Origin: Castellaniella ginsengisoli
GTDB taxonomy: Bacteria > Pseudomonadota > Gammaproteobacteria > Burkholderiales > Burkholderiaceae_B
Strand: one strand, 5' to 3'
DNA: 64,000 nt
Assembly: GCF_039523235.1 (NCBI RefSeq)
Contig: NZ_BAAAEX010000003.1
A program made the position numbers and the translations under genes. The notes beneath the pieces were generated by a model. That model ran no database searches. It was given only the letters and a program-made list of their open reading frames with translations, and was not told the origin of the DNA. Of the stretch, positions 52,280 to 61,121 are shown in pieces (positions within the stretch are counted from its first letter, which is position 1; every line of letters starts with the position of its first letter).

Positions 52280-53110
52280 ACCTTGCGGCGTATCCTCGAA
52301 GCGGCCCAGGTCGAAATACCGCGAGAACGAAGAGGCATCTTCGGCCTGGGTGGTCGGTGCGGCGGCCGCATCCGCCGGCGCCGCGGGGGCCTGTTCGGGG
52401 GGCGCCCCCGCTTGCCGGCGTTGCGCCGTCCGGGCGGCTGCGTCGTCCAGGCCCGCCGCCAGGGACTGGTGGTTGCGCTTGCGCGCCCAATCCGCCGCAG
52501 TCTCATGGGCGGCATTGAACATGGTCGGATCGGCGCCATGCTCAAGCAGCAGGCGTACGATGTCCGGCTTTCCGGACAGGGCCGCCATCATCAGCGGCGT
52601 CGTCCCGTCCGGGCCGGGCGCATTGACGATGGCCCCACGCTCGATCAGCAGACGCGCCGTTTCCACCTGGGCTTTGGACGCGGCATAATGCAAAGGCGCC
52701 CAGCCCAGGCGGTTGACCTGGGCGCCGGCGGCGATCAGTGCCTTGGCCCGTTCGGTCTCGCCCAGAATGCTCAGATACATCAGGGCGGTCTCGTCCCGGG
52801 CGTTGGGCTCGTCCACCCGCACGTCGGGCGAGACGCGCAGGGCGTCGAAAACTCTCCAGGACCGGTCCCTTGCGGCTTGCGTCAGCGCGGGGTTGCCCAG
52901 GGCGTTGAGGGCATTCGGGTCGGTATGGCGCAGCAGCATCCCCTGGATGGCGGACACATCGTCGCGGCGGATGGCCGACCACCAATCGGCGCCCGGCGGC
53001 TGTTGGGCGAAGGCGGCGGGCGGCAAACCCGCGCCCAGCGCCCAGGCCAGGATCAGGGCGGGCAGGATGCCGCGCCGGGAAAAAGAACGGACAAGAGCGC
53101 GCAAGAGCAT
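52274..53110 (-). CDS. Exported ankyrin-repeat protein
   Basis: A 278-residue protein with a signal peptide (LILAWALGAGLPPAAFA), followed by about four to five ankyrin repeats (residues about 45-215; for example GWAPLHYAASKAQVETARLLIERGA in shortened form GWAPLHYAAS and DGTTPLMMAALSGKPDIVRL). The tail (about 225-278) is Ala/Pro-rich and ends in an acidic SFSRYFDLGRFEDTPQGK segment. Ankyrin repeats bind protein partners; here probably in the periplasm. It follows tatD by 46 bp, so it is likely the last gene of the mltG operon. Confidence 0.85.
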   Translation of the reverse strand: MLLRALVRSFSRRGILPALILAWALGAGLPPAAFAQQPPGADWWSAIRRDDVSAIQGMLLRHTDPNALNALGNPALTQAARDRSWRVFDALRVSPDVRVDEPNARDETALMYLSILGETERAKALIAAGAQVNRLGWAPLHYAASKAQVETARLLIERGAIVNAPGPDGTTPLMMAALSGKPDIVRLLLEHGADPTMFNAAHETAADWARKRNHQSLAAGLDDAAARTAQRRQAGAPPEQAPAAPADAAAAPTTQAEDASSFSRYFDLGRFEDTPQGK

Positions 53111-53156
53111 GGCGGAAGACCTCCGTCGGTGGCGATGAAGACAGGCGGGCCCGGGC

Positions 53157-53939
53157 TCAGGCAGGCACGGCCGCCTTGGCGAACAACCGCCAGTAGTTTT
53201 CGGCGCTGGCCTCTTCGATGGCGGAGACGGGCACGCCTCGCAGTTCGGCGATCTTTTCGGCGACGTGGATCACCCGCGACGGATCGTTGAGCTTGCCCCG
53301 GTACGGCACCGGCGCCAGATAGGGGGAATCGGTTTCGATCAGCAGGCGGTCCAGGGGCATCTTGCGGGCGACATCCTGGATCTGGGCGGCATTCTTGAAG
53401 GTCACGATGCCGGACAGGGAAATATAAAAGCCCAGTTCCATGGCGGCCTGCGCGATCTCCCAGGATTCGGTGAAGCAATGCATGACGCCGCCTGGCGCTT
53501 TTTCCTCGCGCATCAGGCGCAGGGTGTCCTGCGCGGCGGCGCGGGTATGGATGATCAACGGCAATCCCGTTGCATGCGCTGCGCGGATGTGGGTTCGAAA
53601 ACGCTCGCGCTGCCATTCTAGGGGTTCGCTCAAGCGGTAGTAATCGAGCCCCGTCTCCCCGATGGCGACGACCTTGGGATGGGCGGCGCGGCTCACCAGA
53701 TCGTCCAGCGTGGGTTCAGCGTCCTCATCGTCTTCGGTGTCATTGTCCGGATGCACGCCCACCGAGGCCCGCAGAAACGGATACCGCTCCACCAGCGCCA
53801 TCAGGCCCGGCCAGTCGCGCAGGTTGACGCTGACCACCAACGCGTGGCCCACGCCGGCCGTCCGCATGCGCTCCAGCACGTCGGGCAACTGGGCCTGCAG
53901 ATCGGGAAAATTCAGGTGGCAATGAGAATCGATGTACAT
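53157..53939 (-). CDS. tatD: TatD-family metal-dependent hydrolase/DNase
   Basis: A 260-residue amidohydrolase-fold nuclease. Metal ligands are visible in YIDSHCHLNFPD (His6, His8), GETGLDYYR (Glu near 93), IIHTRAA (His near 130), MHCFTESWE and the C-terminal IETDSPYLAP (Asp near 206). It is 12 bp downstream of holB, the gene order known for mltG-tmk-holB-tatD clusters, but with no pilZ gene between holB and tatD. Confidence 0.94.
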   Translation of the reverse strand: MYIDSHCHLNFPDLQAQLPDVLERMRTAGVGHALVVSVNLRDWPGLMALVERYPFLRASVGVHPDNDTEDDEDAEPTLDDLVSRAAHPKVVAIGETGLDYYRLSEPLEWQRERFRTHIRAAHATGLPLIIHTRAAAQDTLRLMREEKAPGGVMHCFTESWEIAQAAMELGFYISLSGIVTFKNAAQIQDVARKMPLDRLLIETDSPYLAPVPYRGKLNDPSRVIHVAEKIAELRGVPVSAIEEASAENYWRLFAKAAVPA

Positions 53940-53951
53940 GATCGGGAGAAT

Positions 53952-54971
53952 CTATCGGGGCCGCACCGCTTGCAGCAGATAGCGGGCGGCATGATCGGTC
54001 AGCAACTTGGGGTTGAGGGGATGGCGCGCCAGCCGCCGCTGCTGCTGGAGCCAGCCCGCGGCGTGGGCCAGCGCCGCCGGATCCAGTGCTTTGGCGATGG
54101 CCGCGATCCGCGCGCCCTCGGCGGGATGATAGCGCGGCGGCAGGCCGTGCGCCCCCAGGCTCAGATCCAGCCACAGGCGTTGGAAGCCATCCACCCAATC
54201 GGCCGGGTCGACGGCCTGCAGCGCATCGGCCAGCGCGGCGCCATCGCCGCCCGCGGCCGCCTGGTCCAGAAACAGCATCATCCAATCGGGCATGACGGGC
54301 TGTCCCGCCCGGGCCTGTTCCAGCGCCAGCAGCGGCGCGCCGCCGGCCGCCGCCAGCCGGGCGGCGGGCTCTTGCACGCCCTGCGCCTGGAGCCAGGCCA
54401 CGGATTCAGCGGCGCCCGGCACCGTCAGGGGCAGGCGCCGGCAGCGCGATACCAGCGTCGGCAAGAGCCGATCCGGCGCTTGGGCCGCCAGCAGGAACAC
54501 GGTGTGTTCGGGCGGCTCTTCCAGGATTTTCAGCAAGGCATTGGCAGCAATGGCGTTCAGGGATTCTGCCGGATACAGGAGGGCGACACGCCAGCCGCCC
54601 CGGTGAGTGGCCGTATTGAACCAGGGCAGCAGGCTGCGAATCTGCTCGATGCGGATTTCACGCGAAGGCTGCTTTTTGGCATCCTCGGCCACATCCAGGG
54701 CGCCTTCGCGCACGGCCTGCGCATCGGGCCGGATGCGGCGCAAATCGGGGTGGTTGCCGGCCAAGACCCACCGGCAGGCCTGGCATTGGCCACAGGCCAG
54801 CCCTTCGCGGGGGGTTTCGCACAACAGGCTGGAGGCGCCTGCCAAGGCAAAGTCCATCTGCCCGCAACCGGGCCGGCCATGAATCAGCCAGGCATGGGCG
54901 AAGCGCTCGCGCGCGGCCAGCCAGCGACGCGCGGGCGCTTGTTGCCAGGGCAGGAAGTCCGTCATGCTCAT
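53952..54971 (-). CDS. holB: DNA polymerase III delta' subunit
   Basis: A 339-residue clamp-loader subunit. The zinc module has four cysteines at residues 51, 60, 63 and 66 (LACGQCQACRW), and the P-loop position is degenerate (HGRPGCGQMD), as expected for delta', which does not hydrolyse ATP. NALLKILEEPPEHTVFLL (about 140-157) and TLVSRCRRLPL with the SRC motif are diagnostic. ATG 54971 overlaps the tmk stop by 4 bp; 54965 is the alternative. Confidence 0.94.
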   Translation of the reverse strand: MSMTDFLPWQQAPARRWLAARERFAHAWLIHGRPGCGQMDFALAGASSLLCETPREGLACGQCQACRWVLAGNHPDLRRIRPDAQAVREGALDVAEDAKKQPSREIRIEQIRSLLPWFNTATHRGGWRVALLYPAESLNAIAANALLKILEEPPEHTVFLLAAQAPDRLLPTLVSRCRRLPLTVPGAAESVAWLQAQGVQEPAARLAAAGGAPLLALEQARAGQPVMPDWMMLFLDQAAAGGDGAALADALQAVDPADWVDGFQRLWLDLSLGAHGLPPRYHPAEGARIAAIAKALDPAALAHAAGWLQQQRRLARHPLNPKLLTDHAARYLLQAVRPR

Positions 54972-55618
54972 GCCGGAATCCGGAAGCCGCGCGCACGCAG
55001 CAGAGCGTCCAGAATGCCCTCCAGCTCGGCGCGAATGGCATCGACGCTGCGCCGGGCGTCGATGACATGGAAGCGATCCGGCTCGGCGGCCACCCGGGCG
55101 TGATAGGCCTGCCGGGTACGCTCAAAAAAGGCGGCATCCTCGCGCTCGAAGCGGTCTGCGTGCGCGCGCCCCCGCAAGAGGCGTTCCCGGGCGGTTTCCA
55201 GCGGCACGTCGAACAGCACGGTGCAATCCGGCCCCCTGCCCTGCTGCACCCATTCTTCAAGGATGCGGACGGGTCCGGCGCCCAGGGAGCGGCCGCCGCC
55301 CTGGTAGGCGAATGAGGCGTCGGTGTAGCGGTCGCACAGCACCCACCGGCCCGCCTCCAGGGCGGGCTGGATGCGCGTGCGCCAGTGTTCGTTGCGGGCG
55401 GCGAACATCAGCAGGGTCTCGGTGCGCAGATCCATGGGGCGGTGCAACAGCAGGTCGCGCAAGGTTTCCCCCAGGGGCGTGCCGCCGGGCTCGCGGGTGG
55501 AGAGGAGATCCACGCCGGCGCGGCGCAGTTTGTCCTCGATCCAGGGGATGTGCGTGCTTTTGCCGGCCCCGTCCAGGCCTTCGAGCGTGATGAAGCAGGC
55601 GCTCAGGGTCGTTGTCAT
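54968..55618 (-). CDS. tmk: Thymidylate kinase
   Basis: A 216-residue kinase converting dTMP to dTDP. The P-loop GLDGAGKST is at residues 14-22, the DR(Y/F) motif in CDRYTDASFAYQGGGR (about 97-112) and the lid region near RAHADRFE. It lies between mltG (4 bp away) and holB (4-bp overlap). Confidence 0.96.
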   Translation of the reverse strand: MTTTLSACFITLEGLDGAGKSTHIPWIEDKLRRAGVDLLSTREPGGTPLGETLRDLLLHRPMDLRTETLLMFAARNEHWRTRIQPALEAGRWVLCDRYTDASFAYQGGGRSLGAGPVRILEEWVQQGRGPDCTVLFDVPLETARERLLRGRAHADRFEREDAAFFERTRQAYHARVAAEPDRFHVIDARRSVDAIRAELEGILDALLRARGFRIPA

Positions 55619-55622
55619 CGGA

Positions 55623-56621
55623 CTATCGCTTGAGAATGTATTTGCTGACGGCGCGGTTGTGCGCCGTCAAGTTGCTCGAAAACTCGCTGGTACCGTCTCC
55701 CCGGGACACGAAATACAGGTATTGGTGTCGTTCAGGGTGCAGCGCCGCCTCCAGGGCGGCCCTGCCCGGATTGGCGATGGGCGTGGGCGGCAGGCCCGCA
55801 CGGGTGTAGGTGTTCCAGGGCGTATCGCGCGTCAGATCCTTCTTGCGCAGGCGGCCTTGATAATCGGCGCCCAGGCCGTAGATGACCGTGGGATCGGTCT
55901 GCAACGGCATGCCGATCCGCAAGCGGTTGATGAATACCCCCGCGATGCGCGCCCGGTCTGCGCCGTGGCCGGTTTCCTTTTCGATGATGGAGGCCAGAAT
56001 CAAGGCTTCATAAGGCGTTTTCAGGGGCAGGTCGCGGTCGCGGCTGGCCCAGGCGCGCTCCAGCGTCTGGCGGCCTGCCTGAGCGGCGCGGCGCAGGATG
56101 TCCAGATCCGAGCTGCCCGGGGTGAAGACATAGGTGTCCGGAAGGAACAGACCTTCGAGCGATTCGGCCGCCAGGCCCAGGCGCTGCAGCAAGGCTTGCT
56201 CGTCCATGCCCCGGGTGTCGTGGCGGACCTGGGGATCGGCGTCCAGCGCCGCCCGGATCTGGGCGAAGGTCCAGCCTTCGGGAAAGGTCAGGCGGGTCTG
56301 GGTCATGTCCCCGTTGGCCATGCGCTCCAGCAGCATCCAGGGCGTGTCGCCCTCGCGGGCCTCATAGGCGCCGGCCTTCAGCAATTTGTCGCGGCCGCTC
56401 AGGCGGGCCAGCCAGACGAAGGCGTCGGGCTGGATTTCGATGCCCGCTTCCCGCATCGTCTGGGCGATCTGGCGCGGCGTACCGCCGGCGTCGATGAGGT
56501 AGTCCACGACGGGCGCCCGCATGGGCACAGGCCGCTTCCAGCCCCACCAGGCCGCCGAGGCGATGATCGCCGCCGCGGCCAGCAGACCGAGGATCAGCAA
56601 CCAGAGGATCAATTTTTTCAT
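55623..56621 (-). CDS. mltG: Endolytic murein transglycosylase MltG
   Basis: A 332-residue inner-membrane enzyme that cuts nascent glycan strands and so sets peptidoglycan chain length. One N-terminal anchor helix (about residues 4-24) precedes a LysM-like region and the YceG catalytic domain. The catalytic glutamate is in ASIIEKETG (about 218), followed by RARIAGVFINRLRIGMPLQTD and QGRLRKKDL. First gene of the mltG-tmk-holB-tatD cluster. Confidence 0.95.
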   Translation of the reverse strand: MKKLILWLLILGLLAAAAIIASAAWWGWKRPVPMRAPVVDYLIDAGGTPRQIAQTMREAGIEIQPDAFVWLARLSGRDKLLKAGAYEAREGDTPWMLLERMANGDMTQTRLTFPEGWTFAQIRAALDADPQVRHDTRGMDEQALLQRLGLAAESLEGLFLPDTYVFTPGSSDLDILRRAAQAGRQTLERAWASRDRDLPLKTPYEALILASIIEKETGHGADRARIAGVFINRLRIGMPLQTDPTVIYGLGADYQGRLRKKDLTRDTPWNTYTRAGLPPTPIANPGRAALEAALHPERHQYLYFVSRGDGTSEFSSNLTAHNRAVSKYILKR

Positions 56622-56667
56622 GTTCGCCAGTTTAACGAACTGGCGCGGCGTGCGGCGGACCTGGCGT

Positions 56668-57738
56668 TCAGAGACTGCCCATCAGCCACTGGACGCCCAG
56701 GCTGCTGAGCGACACGGCCGACCAAACGCCCAAGCCGAGCAGCAGTGGGCGGGCGCCCGCCAGCGCCATGCGGCGCAGGTCGGAGGACAGCCCGATGGCG
56801 GTCAGCGCCATGATGATGAGGAACTGCGAAAGCAGATGCAGCGGTCCGAGCAGCGCTTCCGGAATCAGGCCCAGGCTGCGCGTCGCCGAAGCCGCCAGGA
56901 ACCAGAGGATGAACCACGGGAATATCGAGACCAGGGACACCCGGGTTTCAGAACGCTGGTTGCGCCAGGCCACCCAGAAGGCAATCACGATGCAGATCGG
57001 GATGATCAGCGTCGCGCGGGTGAGTTTGACGATCGTGGCGATGTCGCCCGCCGCCACGCTGTAGCTGTAGCCCGCCGCCACAACCGAAGACGTGTCGTTG
57101 ATGGCGGTCCCGGCCCATAGGCCGAAACCGTGGTCGCTCAGGCCCATCCAGTGACCCAGGGGCGGGAACAGCAATACCGCCACGACGTTGAAGAGAAAGA
57201 TGGTCGAAATCGACAGGGCGGTCTCATGATCGTCGGGCTTGATGATCGGCGCCACCGCCGCGATGGCCGATCCGCCGCAGATCGCTGTCCCGACTCCGAT
57301 CAGGGTGCAAAGATCGCCGCCCAGCTTCAGCCAGCGCCCCAGCAGCCAGGCGGCCAGGAATGCGGTGGACAGCGTGATCAGGGTCACGGCCAGCGACGAG
57401 GCGCCGGTTTCCATGACCTGGCCGAAGCTCAGGCCGAACCCCAGACCGATGATGGACCATTTCAGCACCTGGCGACTGCTGAAGACCACGCCGGGCGTGA
57501 AGATCGGGGACAGGCCCAGCGTGTTGCGCCACAGCATGCCCAACAGGATGCCGAACACCGGCCCGCCGATCAGCGGAAAGCGCCCGCCCAGCAGCAAGGC
57601 CGCCCCGCCCAGCCCGGCTGCCAGCAGCAGGCCGTACCACAGCGAAGGAGTGCGGGCGCCGCCGTCTTCCTGCGAGCAAGCCGCATCGAAGCGCCCGGCG
57701 GGGGCAAGGGACTGGGGAATGGCGGAGATCGGCAGCAT
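56668..57738 (-). CDS. YeiH-family (UPF0324) membrane protein
   Basis: A 356-residue inner-membrane protein with about 10-11 helices. FPLIGGPVFGILLGML, the GVGTAICGGSAIAA core (about 147-160) and AINDTSSVVAAGYSYS (about 213-228) are UPF0324 hallmarks. The family is thought to export small organic or sulfonated acids, but substrates are mostly unproven. The usual LysR partner is not next to it. It lies 46 bp upstream of mltG on the same strand. Confidence 0.88.
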   Translation of the reverse strand: MLPISAIPQSLAPAGRFDAACSQEDGGARTPSLWYGLLLAAGLGGAALLLGGRFPLIGGPVFGILLGMLWRNTLGLSPIFTPGVVFSSRQVLKWSIIGLGFGLSFGQVMETGASSLAVTLITLSTAFLAAWLLGRWLKLGGDLCTLIGVGTAICGGSAIAAVAPIIKPDDHETALSISTIFLFNVVAVLLFPPLGHWMGLSDHGFGLWAGTAINDTSSVVAAGYSYSVAAGDIATIVKLTRATLIIPICIVIAFWVAWRNQRSETRVSLVSIFPWFILWFLAASATRSLGLIPEALLGPLHLLSQFLIIMALTAIGLSSDLRRMALAGARPLLLGLGVWSAVSLSSLGVQWLMGSL

Positions 57739-58020
57739 CGTTTAGAAACGCAATCTGATCGGATAAGGACGCCATTCTATGCAGCGGTTTAAAATAAATA
57801 AATTCAAATCATTTTAGTAAATACATAAAAAATATTGATTTGTTTATGCTTGCATCAAAATGCCCCTGCGCATGACCCGTCCTCGTCCCTGCGCGAGCAC
57901 GGCCGCGCTATCATGGATGCCCCTTCGCCCGGCTTGAAGACTGAGCGCTTCGAATCCCTTCAAGACCGCAGCGCCTGGAAACTCGCGCGGCGACCGGGCC
58001 ATTTTGTTGTGGAATCGAGT
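57739..58020. other. AT-rich divergent intergenic region (YeiH / ygfZ)
   Basis: A 282-bp gap without a credible gene. About 57785-57850 is strikingly AT-rich. It contains CAAATCA (57805-57811) and TGATTTG (57836-57842), perfect 7-bp inverted arms 24 nt apart, a plausible operator. The remainder, up to ygfZ, is ordinary GC-rich sequence; an open frame runs through it into ygfZ but lacks family similarity. Confidence 0.6.
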
Positions 58021-58941
58021 ATGGAAAATTTCGCCCCCCATGGATTTCAACCCTTGCCCGAATGCGCGCTGGTCGGCATCCGGGGCTCGGATGCCGCATC
58101 GTTCCTGCACGGGCAACTCACGCATGGGGTGACCGGCCTGGACGGCGGCCTGGCGGCCCCGGCCGCCTATTGCACGGCCCAGGGGCGCCTGCTGGCCAAC
58201 GGCGTGCTGTGGCGGGCACAGAGCGATCACTTCGTGTGGATGGTGTCCCGAGATGTGGCAGATGCACTGGTCAAGCGTCTGCGCATGTTCGTCCTGCGCG
58301 CCCGGGTCATGATCGATCTGGACGCGTCGTTGCAGGCATGGGGTGCTCTGGGGGCGCAGGCCGTGCCCATCACATTGCACGAGGCGCCTGCCTGGACGCG
58401 CTTCCCGGCCGAGGACGCCGACTGGATCGTGGCGCCCATGTCGCGCGCGGAACGGCCCGCCGCCTGGCGTATCGCGGCTGACGGGCCAGGCGGCGCCACT
58501 GCGCTGGCGGGCGATGCCTGGGCAGCCGCCCGGTTGGCGGGCGGCTGGCCCTGGATCCGCGCGGCGGCCCAGGATCTGTTCCTGCCGGCTTCCTTGGACA
58601 TGGACCTGAACGGCACCATCGATTTCGCCAAGGGCTGCTATCCGGGCCAGGAAGTGATCGCCCGCAGCCATTACCGGGGGACGGTCAAGCGCCGCCTGGC
58701 GTACGGCACCGCTGCCTGGCCGCCGGAAGCCTCGGCCCTGCCCCCGGCATCCGATCTGTATGCGGCCGGGGATGCCGCTGGCCGCCCTGCGGGGCGCGTG
58801 ATCGAATCAGCCGTTCATCAGGGGCTGCTGCACGTGGCGGCCGAAATCACCTTGTCGGACTGGCCGGCGGTGCGCTATGCGATCGGCGCGCCCGATGGCC
58901 CCGTTCTGAACATGCGGGCGCCCCGAGGCGCGAAGGCCTGA
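58021..58941 (+). CDS. ygfZ: Folate-binding YgfZ/GcvT-like iron-sulfur repair protein
   Basis: A 306-residue protein of the YgfZ/IBA57 family, which uses tetrahydrofolate and helps maintain some Fe-S enzymes such as MiaB. The signature KGCYPGQE is at residues 204-211 with its conserved cysteine. The N-terminal FLHGQLTHGVTGLD segment is typical. ATG 58021 gives the family N-terminus; the frame is open to 57835. In Burkholderiales ygfZ often lies divergent from mltG; here the YeiH gene is interposed. Confidence 0.92.
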   Translation: MENFAPHGFQPLPECALVGIRGSDAASFLHGQLTHGVTGLDGGLAAPAAYCTAQGRLLANGVLWRAQSDHFVWMVSRDVADALVKRLRMFVLRARVMIDLDASLQAWGALGAQAVPITLHEAPAWTRFPAEDADWIVAPMSRAERPAAWRIAADGPGGATALAGDAWAAARLAGGWPWIRAAAQDLFLPASLDMDLNGTIDFAKGCYPGQEVIARSHYRGTVKRRLAYGTAAWPPEASALPPASDLYAAGDAAGRPAGRVIESAVHQGLLHVAAEITLSDWPAVRYAIGAPDGPVLNMRAPRGAKA

Positions 58942-59012
58942 GCCTCCCGGCACGCTCCGCCGGCGAGGGCCGCGGCCGGCGGTCATGGGCGCCCGCCGGC
59001 CCCCCCCTGCTT

Positions 59013-59906
59013 TCAGCGCGGCTGGTGATACAGCTTCAGGATGCTGGAAAAATCCAGCTTGCCATGCCCCTGGGTGCTGTGCAACGCATAAAGATTGCGG
59101 GCCAGTTCGCCCAGCGGCGTAGTCGCGCGGGCATGCATCGAGGCTTCGGCCGCCAGGCCCAGATCCTTGAGCATCAGATCCACGCCGAAACCGCCGGCGT
59201 AGTCCTTGGAAGACGGCACGTTTTCCATGACCCCGGGCCAGGGGTTGTAGAGCTCGGTCGCCCAGTTGCGTCCCGAACTCTTGGCGATGATGTCCGACAG
59301 CGTTTTGGGATCCAGGCCATTGGCCACGCCCAGGGCCAACGCCTCGGAGGTGCCTGCCATCAGGATGCCCAGCAGCATGTTGTTGCAGATCTTGGCGACC
59401 TGCCCCGCGCCGGCGCCGCCCGCATGGAAAATATTCTTGCCCATGGCCTCCAGGTAGGGGCGTGCCGATTCCAGATCGGCCGCGGAGCCCCCGACAATGA
59501 AGGTCAGCGTACCGGCCACGGCGCCGCCGGTGCCGCCCGATACCGGCGCGTCCAGCATGCGGATGCCGCGCCGCGAGGCTGCGGCCGACACCTTGCGGGC
59601 CGACTCGGGGGCGATGGTGCTGCATTCCAGCACCAGCGTGCCTTCGGCGATGGAGGTGAGCAAGCCTTCGCTGCCCAGGTACAGGCCTTCGACATGGCGG
59701 CTGGCCGGCAGCATGGTGATGACCAGGTCGGCGCCCTTGGCGGCTTCGGCCGCCGAAGCCGCCGCCGCAGCGCCCGCCTGGACCAGCGGCTGGATCGCTT
59801 CGGGGACCAGGTCAAAGACCTGGAGCCTGTGCCCCGCCTTCAGCAGGTTCTGTGCCATCGGGCCGCCCATGTGGCCCAATCCAATGAATCCGATGGTGCT
59901 GCTCAT
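59013..59906 (-). CDS. mmsB: 3-hydroxyisobutyrate dehydrogenase
   Basis: A 297-residue beta-hydroxyacid dehydrogenase (3-hydroxyisobutyrate to methylmalonate semialdehyde). The dinucleotide motif FIGLGHMGGPMA is at residues 7-18. APVSGGTGGA (about 118) is the substrate-binding motif, and the catalytic lysine is in GQVAKICNNM (about 172). The sequence alone cannot exclude tartronate semialdehyde reductase, but the next two genes upstream on this strand are valine-pathway enzymes. Confidence 0.88.
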   Translation of the reverse strand: MSSTIGFIGLGHMGGPMAQNLLKAGHRLQVFDLVPEAIQPLVQAGAAAAASAAEAAKGADLVITMLPASRHVEGLYLGSEGLLTSIAEGTLVLECSTIAPESARKVSAAASRRGIRMLDAPVSGGTGGAVAGTLTFIVGGSAADLESARPYLEAMGKNIFHAGGAGAGQVAKICNNMLLGILMAGTSEALALGVANGLDPKTLSDIIAKSSGRNWATELYNPWPGVMENVPSSKDYAGGFGVDLMLKDLGLAAEASMHARATTPLGELARNLYALHSTQGHGKLDFSSILKLYHQPR

Positions 59907-59960
59907 GCATGTCTCCTGTTGTCATACGTGGAATTCTTATGATGCCGCGGCGCCGGTGGT

Positions 59961-61121
59961 TCAGGCGCCCAGGTCGGCCAGGGGGTGAGGCTGCCCGGCC
60001 GGTTCCAGGGGGGCCAGGAACCGTTGCGCCCACTCCGCCGTCGCCTGTTCAAGCGTGGCTGGATTCCAATGAGGCGTCTTGTCCTTGTCGATCAGTAGCG
60101 CACGAATGCCCTCACGGAAATCCGGCTCGGCGCAGCAATGCAGCGAAGCCGTGAATTCCGTCCGGAAGGTTTCCGCCAGGGACCGGTGCCGGGCGCGCGC
60201 CAGCAGCGTATGGCTGAGCCGGGCCGAGCCGGGCGACCCCGACAGAAAAGTGGCGGCGGCCCGGGCCAGCCAGGGATCGGGGTGGTTTTTCCAGGCAGCG
60301 ATGGCCGCGCCGATTTCGAGAAAACCCGTGCGGTTGCAGGCCTGGCGGATGGAGCCGGCGTGTCGCTGCAGCGGGCCGGGTTCAGGCGCCGGCGTCTGGC
60401 AGGCGTCGAGCACGGCATCCACCTGAACGGCATGGCTGCCCGGATCGGCGGCCCAGTCCACCGCCGCCAAGGCGGCCAGCAGGGCCTCCAGCCCTTCGGC
60501 GTCGCAGACCCGGTCGGCCAGGCCGTAGTGCAGGCAATCCCCTGCGCCCAGTTGCGCGCCGGTAAAGGCCAGAAAGGTGCCGATCCCGCGCGGCAGGCGG
60601 CTGAGCATCCAGGTGCCCGCCACGTCCGGGAACAGGCCGATGGTGACTTCCGGCATGGCGAAGCGCGTCGTGCCGGTGACGATGCGGTGGCTGGCGCCCA
60701 GCATCAACCCGACCCCGCCGCCCATCACGATGCCGCTTGCCCAGCACAACACCGGCTTGGGATAGCAATGGATGCGATAGTCCAGGCGGTATTCAGTTTC
60801 GAAGAATGCCCGCGCCGCCGCATTCGCCCAGGGATCGTCCGCCGGACTGTCGAGCATGCTGCGGTACAAGGCGTGCAGGTCGCCGCCGGCGCAGAAGGCT
60901 TTGCCGCCCGCGCCATTCAGCACGACGGCGACGAGGCTGTCGTCGGCCGCCCAGGCCTGCAGCCGCTCATCCAGCAGGCGGCACATGGGCAGGGACAAGC
61001 CGTTGAGGGTCTGGGGGCTATTGAGCGTGGCCACGCCGATGCGGCGGCCGTCGCGGCCCTGGATTTCCTGGAACAGGACCGGATCCCGGCCGGCGGATTC
61101 ATGTGCGGCGGACGCGCTCAT
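59961..61121 (-). CDS. 3-hydroxyisobutyryl-CoA hydrolase (enoyl-CoA hydratase family)
   Basis: A 386-residue crotonase-fold protein. AFCAGGDLHALY (about 75-86) forms the first oxyanion-hole segment, and CWASGIVMGGGVGLML (about 126-141) the second. PEVTIGLFPDVAGTW and the C-terminal DFREGIRALLIDKDKTPHW are characteristic of HIBYL-CoA hydrolases rather than hydratases. It overlaps the acyl-CoA dehydrogenase gene by 4 bp and precedes mmsB by 54 bp, giving three consecutive valine-pathway functions. Confidence 0.88.
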   Translation of the reverse strand: MSASAAHESAGRDPVLFQEIQGRDGRRIGVATLNSPQTLNGLSLPMCRLLDERLQAWAADDSLVAVVLNGAGGKAFCAGGDLHALYRSMLDSPADDPWANAAARAFFETEYRLDYRIHCYPKPVLCWASGIVMGGGVGLMLGASHRIVTGTTRFAMPEVTIGLFPDVAGTWMLSRLPRGIGTFLAFTGAQLGAGDCLHYGLADRVCDAEGLEALLAALAAVDWAADPGSHAVQVDAVLDACQTPAPEPGPLQRHAGSIRQACNRTGFLEIGAAIAAWKNHPDPWLARAAATFLSGSPGSARLSHTLLARARHRSLAETFRTEFTASLHCCAEPDFREGIRALLIDKDKTPHWNPATLEQATAEWAQRFLAPLEPAGQPHPLADLGA

